The notes below the pieces were generated by a model that saw nothing but the letters and a program-made list of their open reading frames with translations, had not been told where the DNA came from and made no database searches. Below are positions 1 to 45,192 of a stretch of DNA of 64,000 nucleotides, one piece after another. How positions within the stretch are numbered: position 1 is the first letter of the stretch; each line of letters opens with the position of its first letter. A program made the position numbers and the translations under genes. Where the stretch lies: assembly GCF_022682495.2 (NCBI RefSeq), contig NC_071389.1, positions 14,065,199 through 14,129,198 of the forward strand. Direction: 5' to 3'. This stretch comes from Desmodus rotundus (taxonomy: Eukaryota; Chordata; Mammalia; Chiroptera; Phyllostomidae).

Positions 1-35527
<35,527 letters not shown>

Positions 35528-37208
35528 GGTGGGCGCGGGGCGGGGGCTCCGGGGCTGCTGGAGTGGGGTGCAGGGCGCAGAGAGCGCTCGCTACACAGAG
35601 CTGGGCTGGCCTCCCTGCACTCCGCGGGCGCCGTCAAGGCCTCCGCACGCCCCACCCACTTCGCGGCGCCCCGCCCCCGAGTGCACTAGCCGCGTTCCGC
35701 CAAGTCCTCTCACGTCCCGGGAGCCCGGAGCTTCCCCACCCAGTCCTCTTCTCGGCCCCGCCCCAGCCTTCGAGCCTCTCTTCCCAGCGTTGCCGGAGCA
35801 GCCGTCGCAGGCCCGACTCCGGCTCCTCAGCCCGCCCCCTGGTATCCCAGCCCCGGAGAGCTCCGCCCCTGGCTCATTGCCCCGCCCCCGGCCTCCCACT
35901 GGGCTCCTTCGCCCCGCCCCTTGCCTGTCGGCCCCGCCCCACCCTCTCTTTTGAAGCTCCTCTGATCCGCAGCGGCTCTCCGGGACCCTCCAGGCTCCGT
36001 TCCCTTTCTTTCCGCCCCTTGGCCTCCCAAGTTCTTCTCTTCCCATTCGCCTCCCTTCGTTTCCATCCCCCATGGCCACGTCCCTTAAGCCTCCACCCCC
36101 ACCACCACCCCCAAGACCTGACGGCATCCTTGTCCCGTTCTACCCGGAATTGTCCCACTTCTCCCTGGGTCCGCACACCCAGCTGTCAGCCTCCGGTTCC
36201 CTGCGCCATCTGGGCCGCCCACCCTCCCCTCGGCTCGGCCCCCAGCCGAGTGCCCCGCCTCCAGGTTCTGTGTAGCTAGGCGTCCCGGGGTAACTGTGTG
36301 ATTTGGGGAAAATGACATCCCTTCCTGGAACCTCTTTCCTTCTTTGCAGAATGGGAAGTCTGATAGCCACTCTGTTATAATGTTGCGAAGAAAAAATCTA
36401 ACAAGTGCGTGTACCCAGCAGATGCTGGATAATCCTCTCCTTCTTACCTGGCCTTCTCCCCCTTCTTTCTTCCTGGCCTTAGTCCGGTGCCTTTCACCCC
36501 TCGACTCCCCCTCACTGTCTCTACCAGGCTAAAGACTGTCACTCCTAGTCATGCGCTAATTTCTTCCTCTTGGGAACCACCTGTATCTTTGGGCGGATGG
36601 CAGATGGGGTCAGAACAGAAATCTACTTTGACTTAGTTCTGGACCCTGAGGCCCTCTTGAAAAGCTTCCTTCAGGTAAATTACCAGGGAAGCACCGCGGT
36701 GAGGAACATTGGCCGTGAAGTGTGATATACCTACGTTCCGATCGTGGGGCTGCTGTCGACCAGCTCTGGGCAGCTGGGGAAACCACTTGCTTCTCTAAGG
36801 CTGAGTTTCTTCTTAGAATGGCCGAATTGTATTTTACCCCATAAGGTGACTGAGAGAATTGTATAGTTCGCATAAAAAAAGAAAACTTGAAAAGATATAC
36901 ACTAAAATATCACCATCTGAGGACATTATGAGTAATTTATTTTTCTTTTGGCTAATTGTGTATCTTAACTTTTTTGTAAGGAACGTAATATTACTTGTGT
37001 AATAGAATTAAAAGTTGAAAAATATGTACAGTCTGGGGGAGGAGACAGGACAAATAGGCCATGAAATATAACTCTGCTTCACCCCTCAGTCACCTTTCAA
37101 CCCACTCCAGTCTGTTTTCAACCCCAACTACCCAGAATTATCTCAAGGTCAGCTAGGATCTCCTTTTACAATGCAACAAGCACTTACTTCTCTTGCTTGA
37201 CTTCGTTC

Positions 37209-37419
37209 TTCCTCTGTATTTTTTTTAAGATTTTATTTATTTTTAGAGGGAAAGGCGGGAAGAAAGAGAGGGAGAGAAATCAATGTGTGGTTGCCTCTCA
37301 TGCACCTCCTACTGGGGACCTGGCCCACAACCCAGGCATGTACCCTGACTGGGAATCCAACCAGTGACCCTTTGGTTAGCTAGCGGGCACTCAATCCACT
37401 GAGCCACACCAGCCAGGGC
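37209..37419 (-). repeat. VES-type SINE
   Basis: Read on the minus strand: GCCCTGGCTGGTGTGGCTCA, then GGTTGGATTCCCAGTCAGGG, ending in AAATAAATAAAATCTTAAAA. A short CTGTAT at both sides may be part of a target duplication. Confidence 0.92.
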
Positions 37420-37545
37420 TGTATGTATCTTAAATGCTGGCATCGCTGGGAGCCCTCTGCTGGTCACTTTGCTCTTCTCACTCTACACAGGCTTCCTAGA
37501 CACCATCCAATGCCACCAGCTTCCTTTACACTGTTAATGTTGATG

Positions 37546-38045
37546 TTTTCTGTATCAGTTTCCTATTGCTGCTATAACAAATTACCGCAAATTTGGTGGC
37601 TTAAAACAACACATTTATTCTCTTAACGGTGCTGGAGGTCAGAAGTCTGAAATGTGTTTCACTGTGTTGAAATCAAGGTATCAGCAGGGCCGCACTCCCT
37701 CCAGAGGCTCTAGGGGAGCAGCCATTTCCTTCACCTTTTCTAGCTTCTAGAACTGCATTCCTCGCATTCTTTGGCCTGTGGCCACCTTCCTCTCTCTTCA
37801 AGGGTATCTTGCTTCTGCGAAGGCATCATATTGCCTTCTTTTGTGTGGTCAAATCTCCCTCAGCCTTGGTCTTACAAGCACATTTGTGATTACATGTAGG
37901 GTCCACCTGGATAATCCAGGATAATCTCCCCATCTTGAGATCCTTAAATTAATCACATCTGCAAAATGCCTTTTGTCATATGGGATAACATTCATAGGTT
38001 CCAGGGATTAGGCCCTGGATAACTTTGGGGGCCCTTATTGAGCCG
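37546..38045 (+). repeat. Ancient interspersed repeat (TTTCCTATTGCTGCTATAAC type)
   Basis: GTTTCCTATTGCTGCTATAA, GTGGCTTAAAACAACACATT and CAGCAGGGCCGCACTCCCTC match a very common eutherian interspersed repeat, but I cannot state the family with certainty. There is no coding capacity. Confidence 0.6.
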
Positions 38046-38339
38046 ACCACACCATCCAAGTCTCCGTTTCCAGCCTGGCCCTTTCTCTGGCTTGAGCTCT
38101 GTGTATCCAACTGCCTGTGGGATGATTTCACGTGGCTATCTCACAGACAGACACCTCAAACTCTATGTCCAAAACTGAACTCGACATCTTATACCCCGTC
38201 TCTGGCCCCAGCTTCTTCGTCTGTGTCCTGGCAGAAGGCACCCCATATACCACCTGAGAGTCATCCTCTCCATCTCCTTCCACCAGCCTCCACTCAGTCA
38301 TCGACTTATCGTTGCCTCCTAAACGTCTCACCTATGTGA

Positions 38340-38715
38340 CCACCTTCCCCATCTCCATGCCAGCCCTAATCCAGGCCACACTACCTGCTCACTGGTCTCC
38401 CTGTCCCCAGGTTTGCATATCTGATCTATTGCTCTCTTGCTTAGAACTCTTCAAAAGTCCCCATTACTCTCTGGATGAAACATTCACTTTTTTTCATGGC
38501 TACCTGGTCCTGCATGATCTGAATGCTCCTGCCATTTACAGCTTTATCTCTCACTCTTCCCTCCCTGCTGTGATCTGTGCCCTCTCACCGTTCTTCCCTC
38601 TGCCTGTAACACCCCCCCACCTCCTTCAACTGGGCTAATCGGATGTCAACTCCTCCAGAAAGCCTTCCTCAATACCCTTCTAGCAACCTAGTATCCCCTG
38701 CCACAGCTCTCTCTT
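38340..38715 (+). repeat. LINE-2-like fragment
   Basis: CCATTACTCTCTGGATGAAA and AACTCCTCCAGAAAGCCTTC are phrases of the L2 3' part. The run is interrupted by the VES SINE that starts at about 38717. Confidence 0.6.
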
Positions 38716-38716
38716 T

Positions 38717-38921
38717 TCAAAGATTTTATTTATTTATTTCTAGAGAAAGGGGAAGGAAAGGAGAAAGAGAGGGGGAGAAACATCAATGTGTGGTTGCCTC
38801 TCATGCATCCCTTGCTGGGGACCTGGCCTGCAACCCAGGCATGTGCCCTGACTGGGAATCGAGCCTTGACCTTTTGGTTCGCAGGCCCACGATCAATCCA
38901 CTGAGCTACACCAGCCAGGAC
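38717..38921 (-). repeat. VES-type SINE (first of two in tandem)
   Basis: Read on the minus strand: GTCCTGGCTGGTGTAGCTCA through the CT-rich part to AAATAAATAAAATCTTTG. The flanks share TCTCTCTTTT on both sides, a likely target duplication of about 10 bases. Confidence 0.9.
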
Positions 38922-38934
38922 TTTCTCTCTTTTT

Positions 38935-39152
38935 TAAAAAATATTTTTTTATTTATTTAATTTTAGAGAGAGGGAAAGGGAGAGAAACATCAATTTGAAA
39001 CAGCAATCTGTTACCTCTTATTTGCGCCCCAAACAGGGACTGAATGAACTCTCACTGACAAGCCCTAAATCCAGGCATGTGCCCTGACCAGAAATCAAAC
39101 CAGCAACACCTTGCGGACCGATGGCCAGTCAACCAAGCCACACTAGTCAGGG
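38935..39152 (-). repeat. VES-type SINE, older copy (second of two in tandem)
   Basis: It lies 13 bases from the previous element in the same orientation. The head CACCCTGACTAGTGTGGCTT is diverged and the middle carries extra bases (TTCATTCAGTCCCTGTTTGG). It is clearly older than its neighbour. Confidence 0.82.
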
Positions 39153-39218
39153 TGCCACAGCACTTCTCATTGTGGACGGTGTTCCCCTGTTTGCTGGTCT
39201 GGGTCTCCGGCCCACTTG

Positions 39219-39287
39219 TTTATTGAGCGAGCACTTGCTATGTGCCAGTCACAGTGCCAAGGGCTACACAAGCAATAGCTCACTCAG
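39219..39287 (+). repeat. MIR-type SINE, left part
   Basis: GCGAGCACTTGCTATGTGCC and AGTCACAGTGCCAAGGGCTA are MIR phrases. The element is interrupted at about 39287 by a VES insertion and resumes at 39516. Confidence 0.8.
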
Positions 39288-39515
39288 CTGTGGCTGGTGC
39301 AGCTATTGAGCTCCGGCCTGTGAACCAAAAGGTCCCCGGTTCAATTTCCAGTCAGGGCATATGTCTGGGTCGTGGGCCAGGTCCCCAGCAGGGGGCGTGT
39401 GAGAGGCATTGAGAGGCAGCTGATGGATGTGCCTCTTGCACATGGATGTTTCTCTCCCTCTTTCTCCCTCCCTTCCCCTCTTTCTGTAGGTAAATAAATA
39501 AAATCTTAAAAAAAC
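39288..39515 (+). repeat. VES-type SINE inserted in a MIR
   Basis: The head CTGTGGCTGGTGCAGCTATT is somewhat diverged. The CAATTTCCAGTCAGGGCATA part and the TAAATAAATAAAATCTTAAA tail are clear. Flanking copies at 39269-39287 and 39516-39534 (CAAGCAATRGCTCACTCAG) form a 19-base target duplication with one difference. Confidence 0.93.
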
Positions 39516-39690
39516 AAGCAATGGCTCACTCAGTACCTGCAACAACCCAACGAAGCAGGTAATACTCTCCCCTCTCCGTTTTGTAGGTGGAAAAAGTAAA
39601 GCTTAGAGAGGATGACGTGTATGAAGTCAGAATGAACAAGCAGTATAACCAAGATTCCAACCCAGGTCTGCACGGCTCCAAAGCCTTTGT
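39516..39690 (+). repeat. MIR-type SINE, right part
   Basis: CTGCAACAACCCAACGAAGC, TTTGTAGGTGGAAAAAGTAAAG and ATTCCAACCCAGGTCTGC continue the MIR interrupted at 39287. Confidence 0.8.
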
Positions 39691-40159
39691 TTCATTTTGT
39701 TTTGTTTAATTATCAGTCACTGAACTAGCTTCCTAATTAGAAAATATTGCCTCTTCTAAATTAAGTAGATAGAACTCTTCCATATAGTCTCTCCTATAAC
39801 AAAATATGACACCCACCAGAGGCAGAATTCGGTCATCATATCTTGCAGGCTAATTCCTACACAGTCCTTAATATTTTGTAAAGCAACTACTTCAGTGTCA
39901 ACTCCCATATCAGTTACTCAGACCGAGACACACACACTGCTGATGGTGAGTCCTTTTCTGAAGCATAAGTCTTATCTCAAGATTTTTGGGAGAAAATGGG
40001 AAAACAAATGGTATATCAATTACAGTATTATATGGAAATAAGATAAACCCAGGTCAATATCACAGTAGGTTACAAATTTTTTAGGAGTTTTCAGAGAAAA
40101 TGTGTATCTTCAAGGAAATTTCCAGTTGCTTCAAGCTGTTTTCCCTATGTAAACATTCA

Positions 40160-40336
40160 CTTAATTTTTAAAATTGATTTTAAAAAGAGGGGAAGGGAGA
40201 GAGAGAGAATTATTGATTTGTTGTTCCAATATGCATTTATTGGTTGGTTCTTGTAAGTGCCCTGACCAGGGATCAAACCTATAACCTTGGCATAGTGGGA
40301 TGATGTTCTAACCAACTGAGCTACCCAGCCAGAGGC
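40160..40336 (-). repeat. Bat tRNA-derived SINE, second subfamily
   Basis: Read on the minus strand: CTCTGGCTGGGTAGCTCAGT, GGTTAGAACATCATCCCACT and AGGTTTGATCCCTGGTCAGG. It differs from the main VES copies by a short body with no long CT-rich part. Confidence 0.85.
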
Positions 40337-40637
40337 TGTAAACATTTGCTTTACTAGGGCTATTTCAAGGAAAGAGTTTGAGACCGACTACATATACAAT
40401 AGGTGGTTTTTAGGCCCCTGGAAGAGCCTATACAAATCTGGCTTTCTGGAATTTAATTGTTCATGCAACAAACACTTATCAAGCAGTTCCTGAGTGGACA
40501 ATGAGGAGTGGGGAGGCTGTGGATACAAAGATGGGCAAGATACGGAGCACTTAGTTCCCAAGGACTCTGTACTCAAATAATCACAAGATGGAAATTGCAA
40601 ATGCCCTTAAAGAACACCTACGCCATAGGTGCCTATG

Positions 40638-40847
40638 CAGGGGTGTCCAACTCATTTTCACCAGGGGCCACATCAGCCTCGCGGTTGCCTTCAAAGGGCT
40701 GGATGTAATTTTAGGACTGTATACACGTAACTACTCTTTAAGTAGGGGCAAGGAGCTCGGCAGCTGCCGACGAGTAGAAATGCAGGCAGGGACGAAACAA
40801 GGTGGAGGGCCGGATTCGGCCCGTGGGCTTTGTGTTTGCCACCTGTG
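40638..40847. mobile_element. hAT-type MITE
   Basis: The left end is CAGGGGTGTCCAACTC and the right end is GTTTGCCACCTGTG, imperfect inverted repeats. The interior contains GGGCCACATCAGCC and CCGGATTCGGCCCGTGGGC. About 210 bases, non-coding, and related in its terminus to the copy at 2545-2748. Confidence 0.82.
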
Positions 40848-40984
40848 AGTCCTGTGGGAATCAGGGGTGGAGAGAGAGAACAGAGAGCCCTTTCAGTGCC
40901 TGGTTCAGGAAAGCTGGGAGGCTTCAGAGAAGAGGCACCTGAGCGGAGCCCTGAAGAATCTGAGGGAGCTGGGGACAGAGTGAG

Positions 40985-41058
40985 CAAATACACAATATAC
41001 ACAATAATGACATTATACAGTATATCACAATAATCACATTATACACAATAATCACGTG
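40985..41058 (+). repeat. Degenerate tandem repeat (ACACAATAATCACATTAT units)
   Basis: Related units CACAATAATGACATTATACA, CACAATAATCACATTATACA and CACAATAATCACGTGTATCA follow one another with a partial unit in between, giving about three imperfect copies. Confidence 0.8.
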
Positions 41059-41256
41059 TATCATGACAAGGGACAGCAGATCAACTATGTCATGAGCTCA
41101 TGGTCATTTATCCAAGAAATGTTTCCCCAGCACCTCCAAGGAGCTTGCCTGCTGCTGACTGCATGCCTCAGGGGATGCACTGCCTGGGGAAGGAGACTCC
41201 CTACGGCTGGAGCTCTGCCTTCAGTCTTCCCTGAGACCAGTTCCCTTAGGACACCA

Positions 41257-41282
41257 CGCGCGCGCGTACACACACACACACT
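41257..41282 (+). repeat. (CG)n-(CA)n alternating tract
   Basis: CGCGCGCGCG followed by TACACACACACACACA makes 26 bases of nearly perfect alternating purine and pyrimidine. Confidence 0.9.
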
Positions 41283-41865
41283 GCTTCCTTTGCTGCTCCT
41301 GGAGCAAGCAGTCTCCTCACAATTACATGTGCAGGACATAAGTTATGCTCTTCCTGGATAAAGGGGTGTACCTTTGTTTCCCCAGCATCTAGCATTGTAC
41401 ACACAAAGGAAACGCCCAAAGTCAGAAGGGACCCCCCTCAGTGCCAATTAGGAGGTTGGGCTGCATGGTGGTTAAGACCGTAAGCCTTGGGGTTCGGCTG
41501 GCCCAGTCCCAGGACCCGTCCATCACCAAGGCTGGGACTAGGGGGAGGCAGGCGGGGTGCCGCTCTTGCCTCACGCTACTGCTTCACTCTGTTCATGATG
41601 CTGTCCACCGCTTCCAGCTGTGTGACCTTAGGAAGGTAACTCCTCCTCTCTGATCCTCAGTGAGAACAATAACAGCTCTTCCATAAGGTTTTTGGGAGAT
41701 TAAAAAAAAATAAATCCTGATCCTTAACGATCCTTAACAGGCTCAATAAAGGATAGTTTCCCCCCCCAGTTTCAGCGTTTGTCAGAGCGACCACCAGAGG
41801 GCAGTGGTCTCCCTGACAGGAAAATAACCTGCCTGGTAATCAGCGATCCCTTTGAAGAAAACCCG

Positions 41866-41907
41866 AGTGTGTGTATGTGTGTGTGTGTGTGTGCGGGCGC
41901 GCGCGCA
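41866..41907 (+). repeat. (GT)n-(GC)n alternating tract
   Basis: About 14 GT units (with one ATGT step) run into GCGGGCGCGCGCGCATGTG. It lies 0.6 kb from the similar tract at 41257-41282. Confidence 0.93.
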
Positions 41908-42619
41908 TGTGCCAGCAGGGTTGTATGGCCTAGACTGAGTCAGCACAGCAACTGGCCAGCAGATACACAGGGCATCCTATCCTGCTGGTCACTTTCCCAC
42001 TGTCCACTGTAGTCGCGTGAGGATTGGCACGAGTCTGAGACCAGTAAACTGGGATTTACTGGGTCACTCTGTTCTATAGACTGTCACCATGGAAACCCCT
42101 GGCCTTCTCCAGAGGGGTTCCTTCTGCCTGCTGCACAGCCTTCTCCCGCCCTTTCCTCTGGCCAATGTGCCTTTCAGGTCTCTTCCCAACGTGACCTCTC
42201 TGAGTTCTTTCTTCCACAGATGGAGTCCTGGGCTCCCAGGTCAACCTATTCTTTCCTTGATGGTAGCATTCACAACGCATCATTAAATCACTCATTTAGG
42301 TGCAGTTTACCTAGAGGTTAAGAGTAGGGACTCTTGGGGGACCCTGAGCTTGGGTTCTGTCACTTCCTTGTAACCACATGTACATCACCTAAACTCTCTT
42401 GAGTTTTAGTTTCCTTGTTTGCAAAAATGGGGCCCTATAACAATATCCAGCTCACGGGGTTCCCTGAAAACCGATGACATTGTGCACGCATAGTCCTGTT
42501 TTGTTGACTGAATGCCTGTCAAAAGCCACTGAGCTGTAAGGTCCTCAGGGGTCAGGGCTGTTTCTTTCTTGTTCACAGTGTAGAACGCCTGAATCTCAGT
42601 GTGGGCACACGGCTAGTGC

Positions 42620-42800
42620 AGGGTGCTGAAAGTAGGGCGCCCATGACCAGCAGCCTCAGGAGCCTGTCAGAAATGCACATTTTCAGGCCCCGCCCCTGAC
42701 CCACTGAAACAGAAACTGTGGGGATGGCGCCCCACACCTTGTTTTTAACCAGCTCTTGCGGTGATTCTGCTGAGTGCTGAGGTTTGAGATCCACTGGCCT
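42620..42800 (+). mobile_element. MER5A-like hAT MITE
   Basis: TGTCAGAAATGCACATTTTC, CCACTGAAACAGAAACTGTG and GGTTTGAGATCCACTGGCC follow the MER5A order, with worn ends. Confidence 0.75.
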
Positions 42801-43556
42801 AGTACGGAGGCTGTAAAGTATTTGTTTAAATGAATGTACCAATCTGTAGAATATGTGATCTGACTTAGAAGAGGCTGTAAGCTGCAGGAAGGTGGCCAGG
42901 GCTATGGTTTCCCCAGCACCTAGCAGAAGCAGGCTCATTGTAGGGGCTTAAAAAATATTTGTAAAACAAATGAGTGAAGACCCCTTCCGGGGTTTTTTTG
43001 TGGCTCTTAAACTTCCCCAGCTTTACTACCTGTTCTCTCTCCCGGGATTGATGGAAGGATCAAGAGGCAAACAAAATATACGCGTCTATGTAATGAAATA
43101 GTACTGTCATCTGCCGAGCCCTGTGAGAAACTCTCCTCTAGACCCTCGGACAGGCCTGGTCTTCCCTTCCTGTCACAGTCCAGAACTTAAGGTACATCAA
43201 GAGCTCTGCTGCAGACACACTTGCCAAGACTTGTCCGTCCGTGGAAAGAGGAAGCCAGTTCTTAAAGCATGCTGATAGCCTTGACAAGGAAGGAGCAGTA
43301 GTCATGACCCCACCCTGGCACGGGGCAGATGCTCAATAAATGTCTGAGGAATAAATGACCCTGTCCAGGAGAGCACAGCGGTTAATGCACGGGTTTGGGG
43401 GCAGTCAGATCTGGGCTTTCCCCCGCCCTTTGTCCTATTGCTTTGGGATCACCAGGATGACGTCGATTTGTAGGAGTGAGTGATGGTAGGTGTCATCGTC
43501 TTGTTTATACTGCTTTACCATCAGCAATGATATTTGCATTCAAGAGTTTTTTACTC

Positions 43557-43772
43557 CGGCCCTGGATGGTGTGGCTCAGTGGACTGAGCGTCTGCCTGCA
43601 AACTGAAAGGTAGCTGGTTCAGTTCCCAGTCAGGGCACATGCCTGGGCTGCGGGCCAGGTCTCCCGCTGGGGGCATGTGAGAGGCAACCGATTGATGTAT
43701 CTCTTGAACATTGATGTTTCTCTCCCTCCCTTCCCCTCTCTCTAAACATAAATAAAGTCTTTTTTGAAAAAA
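43557..43772 (+). repeat. VES-type SINE with target-site duplication
   Basis: GGCCCTGGATGGTGTGGCTC, CTGGTTCAGTTCCCAGTCAG, a CT-rich part and AAACATAAATAAAGTC are present. The flanks AGTTTTTTACTCC and AGTTTTTCACTCC form a 13-base duplication with one difference. Confidence 0.93.
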
Positions 43773-44109
43773 GTTTTTCACTCCAAATAATGCCCGAGCC
43801 AGATATATTTACTGGCATTTTACTTGTCTTCCATGTAAACGAATTTCTTGGTGTCAAGCTCCAGACCCGTCTCATTAGTCAGTCCCCTATGGTCTAACAG
43901 GACCCCCAGACCTTGTCCCCCCACCCCATCCCACTGCCCTTAGGGTCTGTGTCAACCTCTTTGACTCACCGGACTTTCCCAGGGCAAGAGCTCCAAACTG
44001 GCAGAGTAGAGGCAGCAAGCAGTGCTCCATGATGCCCACCTTTGTCTGCTGGACCACAGGACAGTATACACTGATCGCTCTGCTTGAAAGGGAGGACTCC
44101 CGTCCCCAT

Positions 44110-44340
44110 ATGCACTAACTCCAGGCTACTCCTGCTTATCCTTTAAGACATAGTTTGGACATCACCTCCTCCAGGAAGCCTTCCCTAATGACCCCCCCCC
44201 AACTCCTATAAAGTATATTACTGCAACTGCCATGTCATTTGTAATTATACTTTTATGTCTGTCTTGTGAGCATCCTGAGGATGGGGACTCTTCTTATTCA
44301 TTTCTCTCTCCCCACTGCTGAGCATGAATAACCATATCCA
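44110..44340 (+). repeat. LINE-2 3' end fragment
   Basis: CACCTCCTCCAGGAAGCCTT, TTGTGAGCATCCTGAGGATG and CCCCACTGCTGAGCATGAAT follow the L2 3' consensus. Confidence 0.75.
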
Positions 44341-44725
44341 TGTGCGAAGTATTAAAGGTTACATGTTGGTGTCAAGGAAAACTACAAAAAAAAAGACTTT
44401 TGAACTGGACTTTGAAAAATAGGCAGGAGCCTGTTCAGCTGAAATGGAGAGGATGTGCCAAGTGGAGCAAGAGTGCGGCACATAGAAGGGCCCAGAAGAG
44501 AGAAAGCGTACTGTTTTCAGGAACTAATATAGAAGTCCTGTGTGGTGCAGAGTGGCCAGTGAGTCTGGAAAATTAGAGCAAGCCAGTTGTAAGGTTGTAA
44601 GTGGACTTTCTTGTCAAGCAAAAGGGGAGACTTCATCCTAAGGGCAGAGAGGAGCCGTCCATGAAGCAGGGGAGCGGCCCCATTAGAACTGTTTGAGGAG
44701 GGTTCTCGGGTAGCAGAGGACGGCG

Positions 44726-44882
44726 CGGCTCTCAAACTTCAGCTGCATCAGAACCGCCTGGAGGCTTATTAAGCTGTGGTTCTGGATCCAACCTGCCGAG
44801 TTCCTTCTTCAGGTCCTGAGGATATGCATTTCTCACAAATTCCAGGTAATGTGGTCTGAGAACCACACTTCGAAAACCACTG
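44726..44882 (-). mobile_element. MER5A-like hAT MITE
   Basis: GGCTCTCAAACTTCAGCTGC, GCATCAGAACCGCCTGGAGG and GTCTGAGAACCACACTTCG are the MER5A phrases in minus orientation. Confidence 0.8.
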
Positions 44883-45186
44883 CTAGAGAGGCTGAAATGG
44901 AGAAGAATGGGCAGCAGAGAGAATACTAAGGAAGCTGTTGAAATAGCCCGAGTGACAGGTGATGGAGGCTGAGCAGAGAAGGTGCTCACATTTTAGGTCT
45001 GGGTACAGCCTACTTTTCAGTCTTAACAGTGAGATTTCCAGTATGATAAGAAGCCAGTGTGGAAAAGGGAGAAACCAGCCGGTTGGTCAGGATAGTTGCC
45101 GTGCCTGACCTGGCAGAACCAGACCCACACTGGTAATGACCTGACCTTCAGAAAGCACAACAGAGACCAGGCGCCCCGAGTTGCTG

Positions 45187-45192
45187 TTTAAT
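45187..45192 (-). terminator. E2F2: Probable E2F2 poly(A) signal (ATTAAA)
   Basis: ATTAAA on the minus strand is followed within 25-45 bases by a GT-rich stretch (TCTCTGTTGTGCTTTCTG), the usual layout for cleavage and polyadenylation. It marks the end of a 3 kb repeat-poor stretch downstream of the E2F2 stop. Other ATTAAA sites further upstream could be used as well. Confidence 0.5.

Larger units (their letters stand above)
36275..45164. other. ASAP3-E2F2 intergenic region
   Basis: About 9 kb between the ASAP3 promoter and the inferred E2F2 3' end. It is densely occupied by SINEs and MITEs, listed individually. The stretches 36.3-37.2, 39.7-40.1, 41.0-42.3 and 42.9-43.5 kb show no element I can name except MIR-like fragments near 41470-41720, 42300-42480 and 43390-43520. 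No gene is visible. Confidence 0.75.

Noticed and set aside
35591..36127. Minus-strand open frame of 178 codons just upstream of the ASAP3 start.
   Set aside because: It is Gly/Arg-rich and a product of the same base composition. It ends before the ASAP3 ATG and resembles no family.
35563..36279. Plus-strand open frame of 238 codons across the CpG island, which could suggest a divergent gene.
   Set aside because: It is low in stop codons because the DNA is GC-rich. The product is Pro/Ser/Arg-rich without domains, there is no splice or poly(A) context, and antisense frames of similar length overlap it.
40985..41058. Short spaced repeats that might suggest a CRISPR-like array.
   Set aside because: The units are contiguous and degenerate, without spacers, and the genome is a vertebrate.
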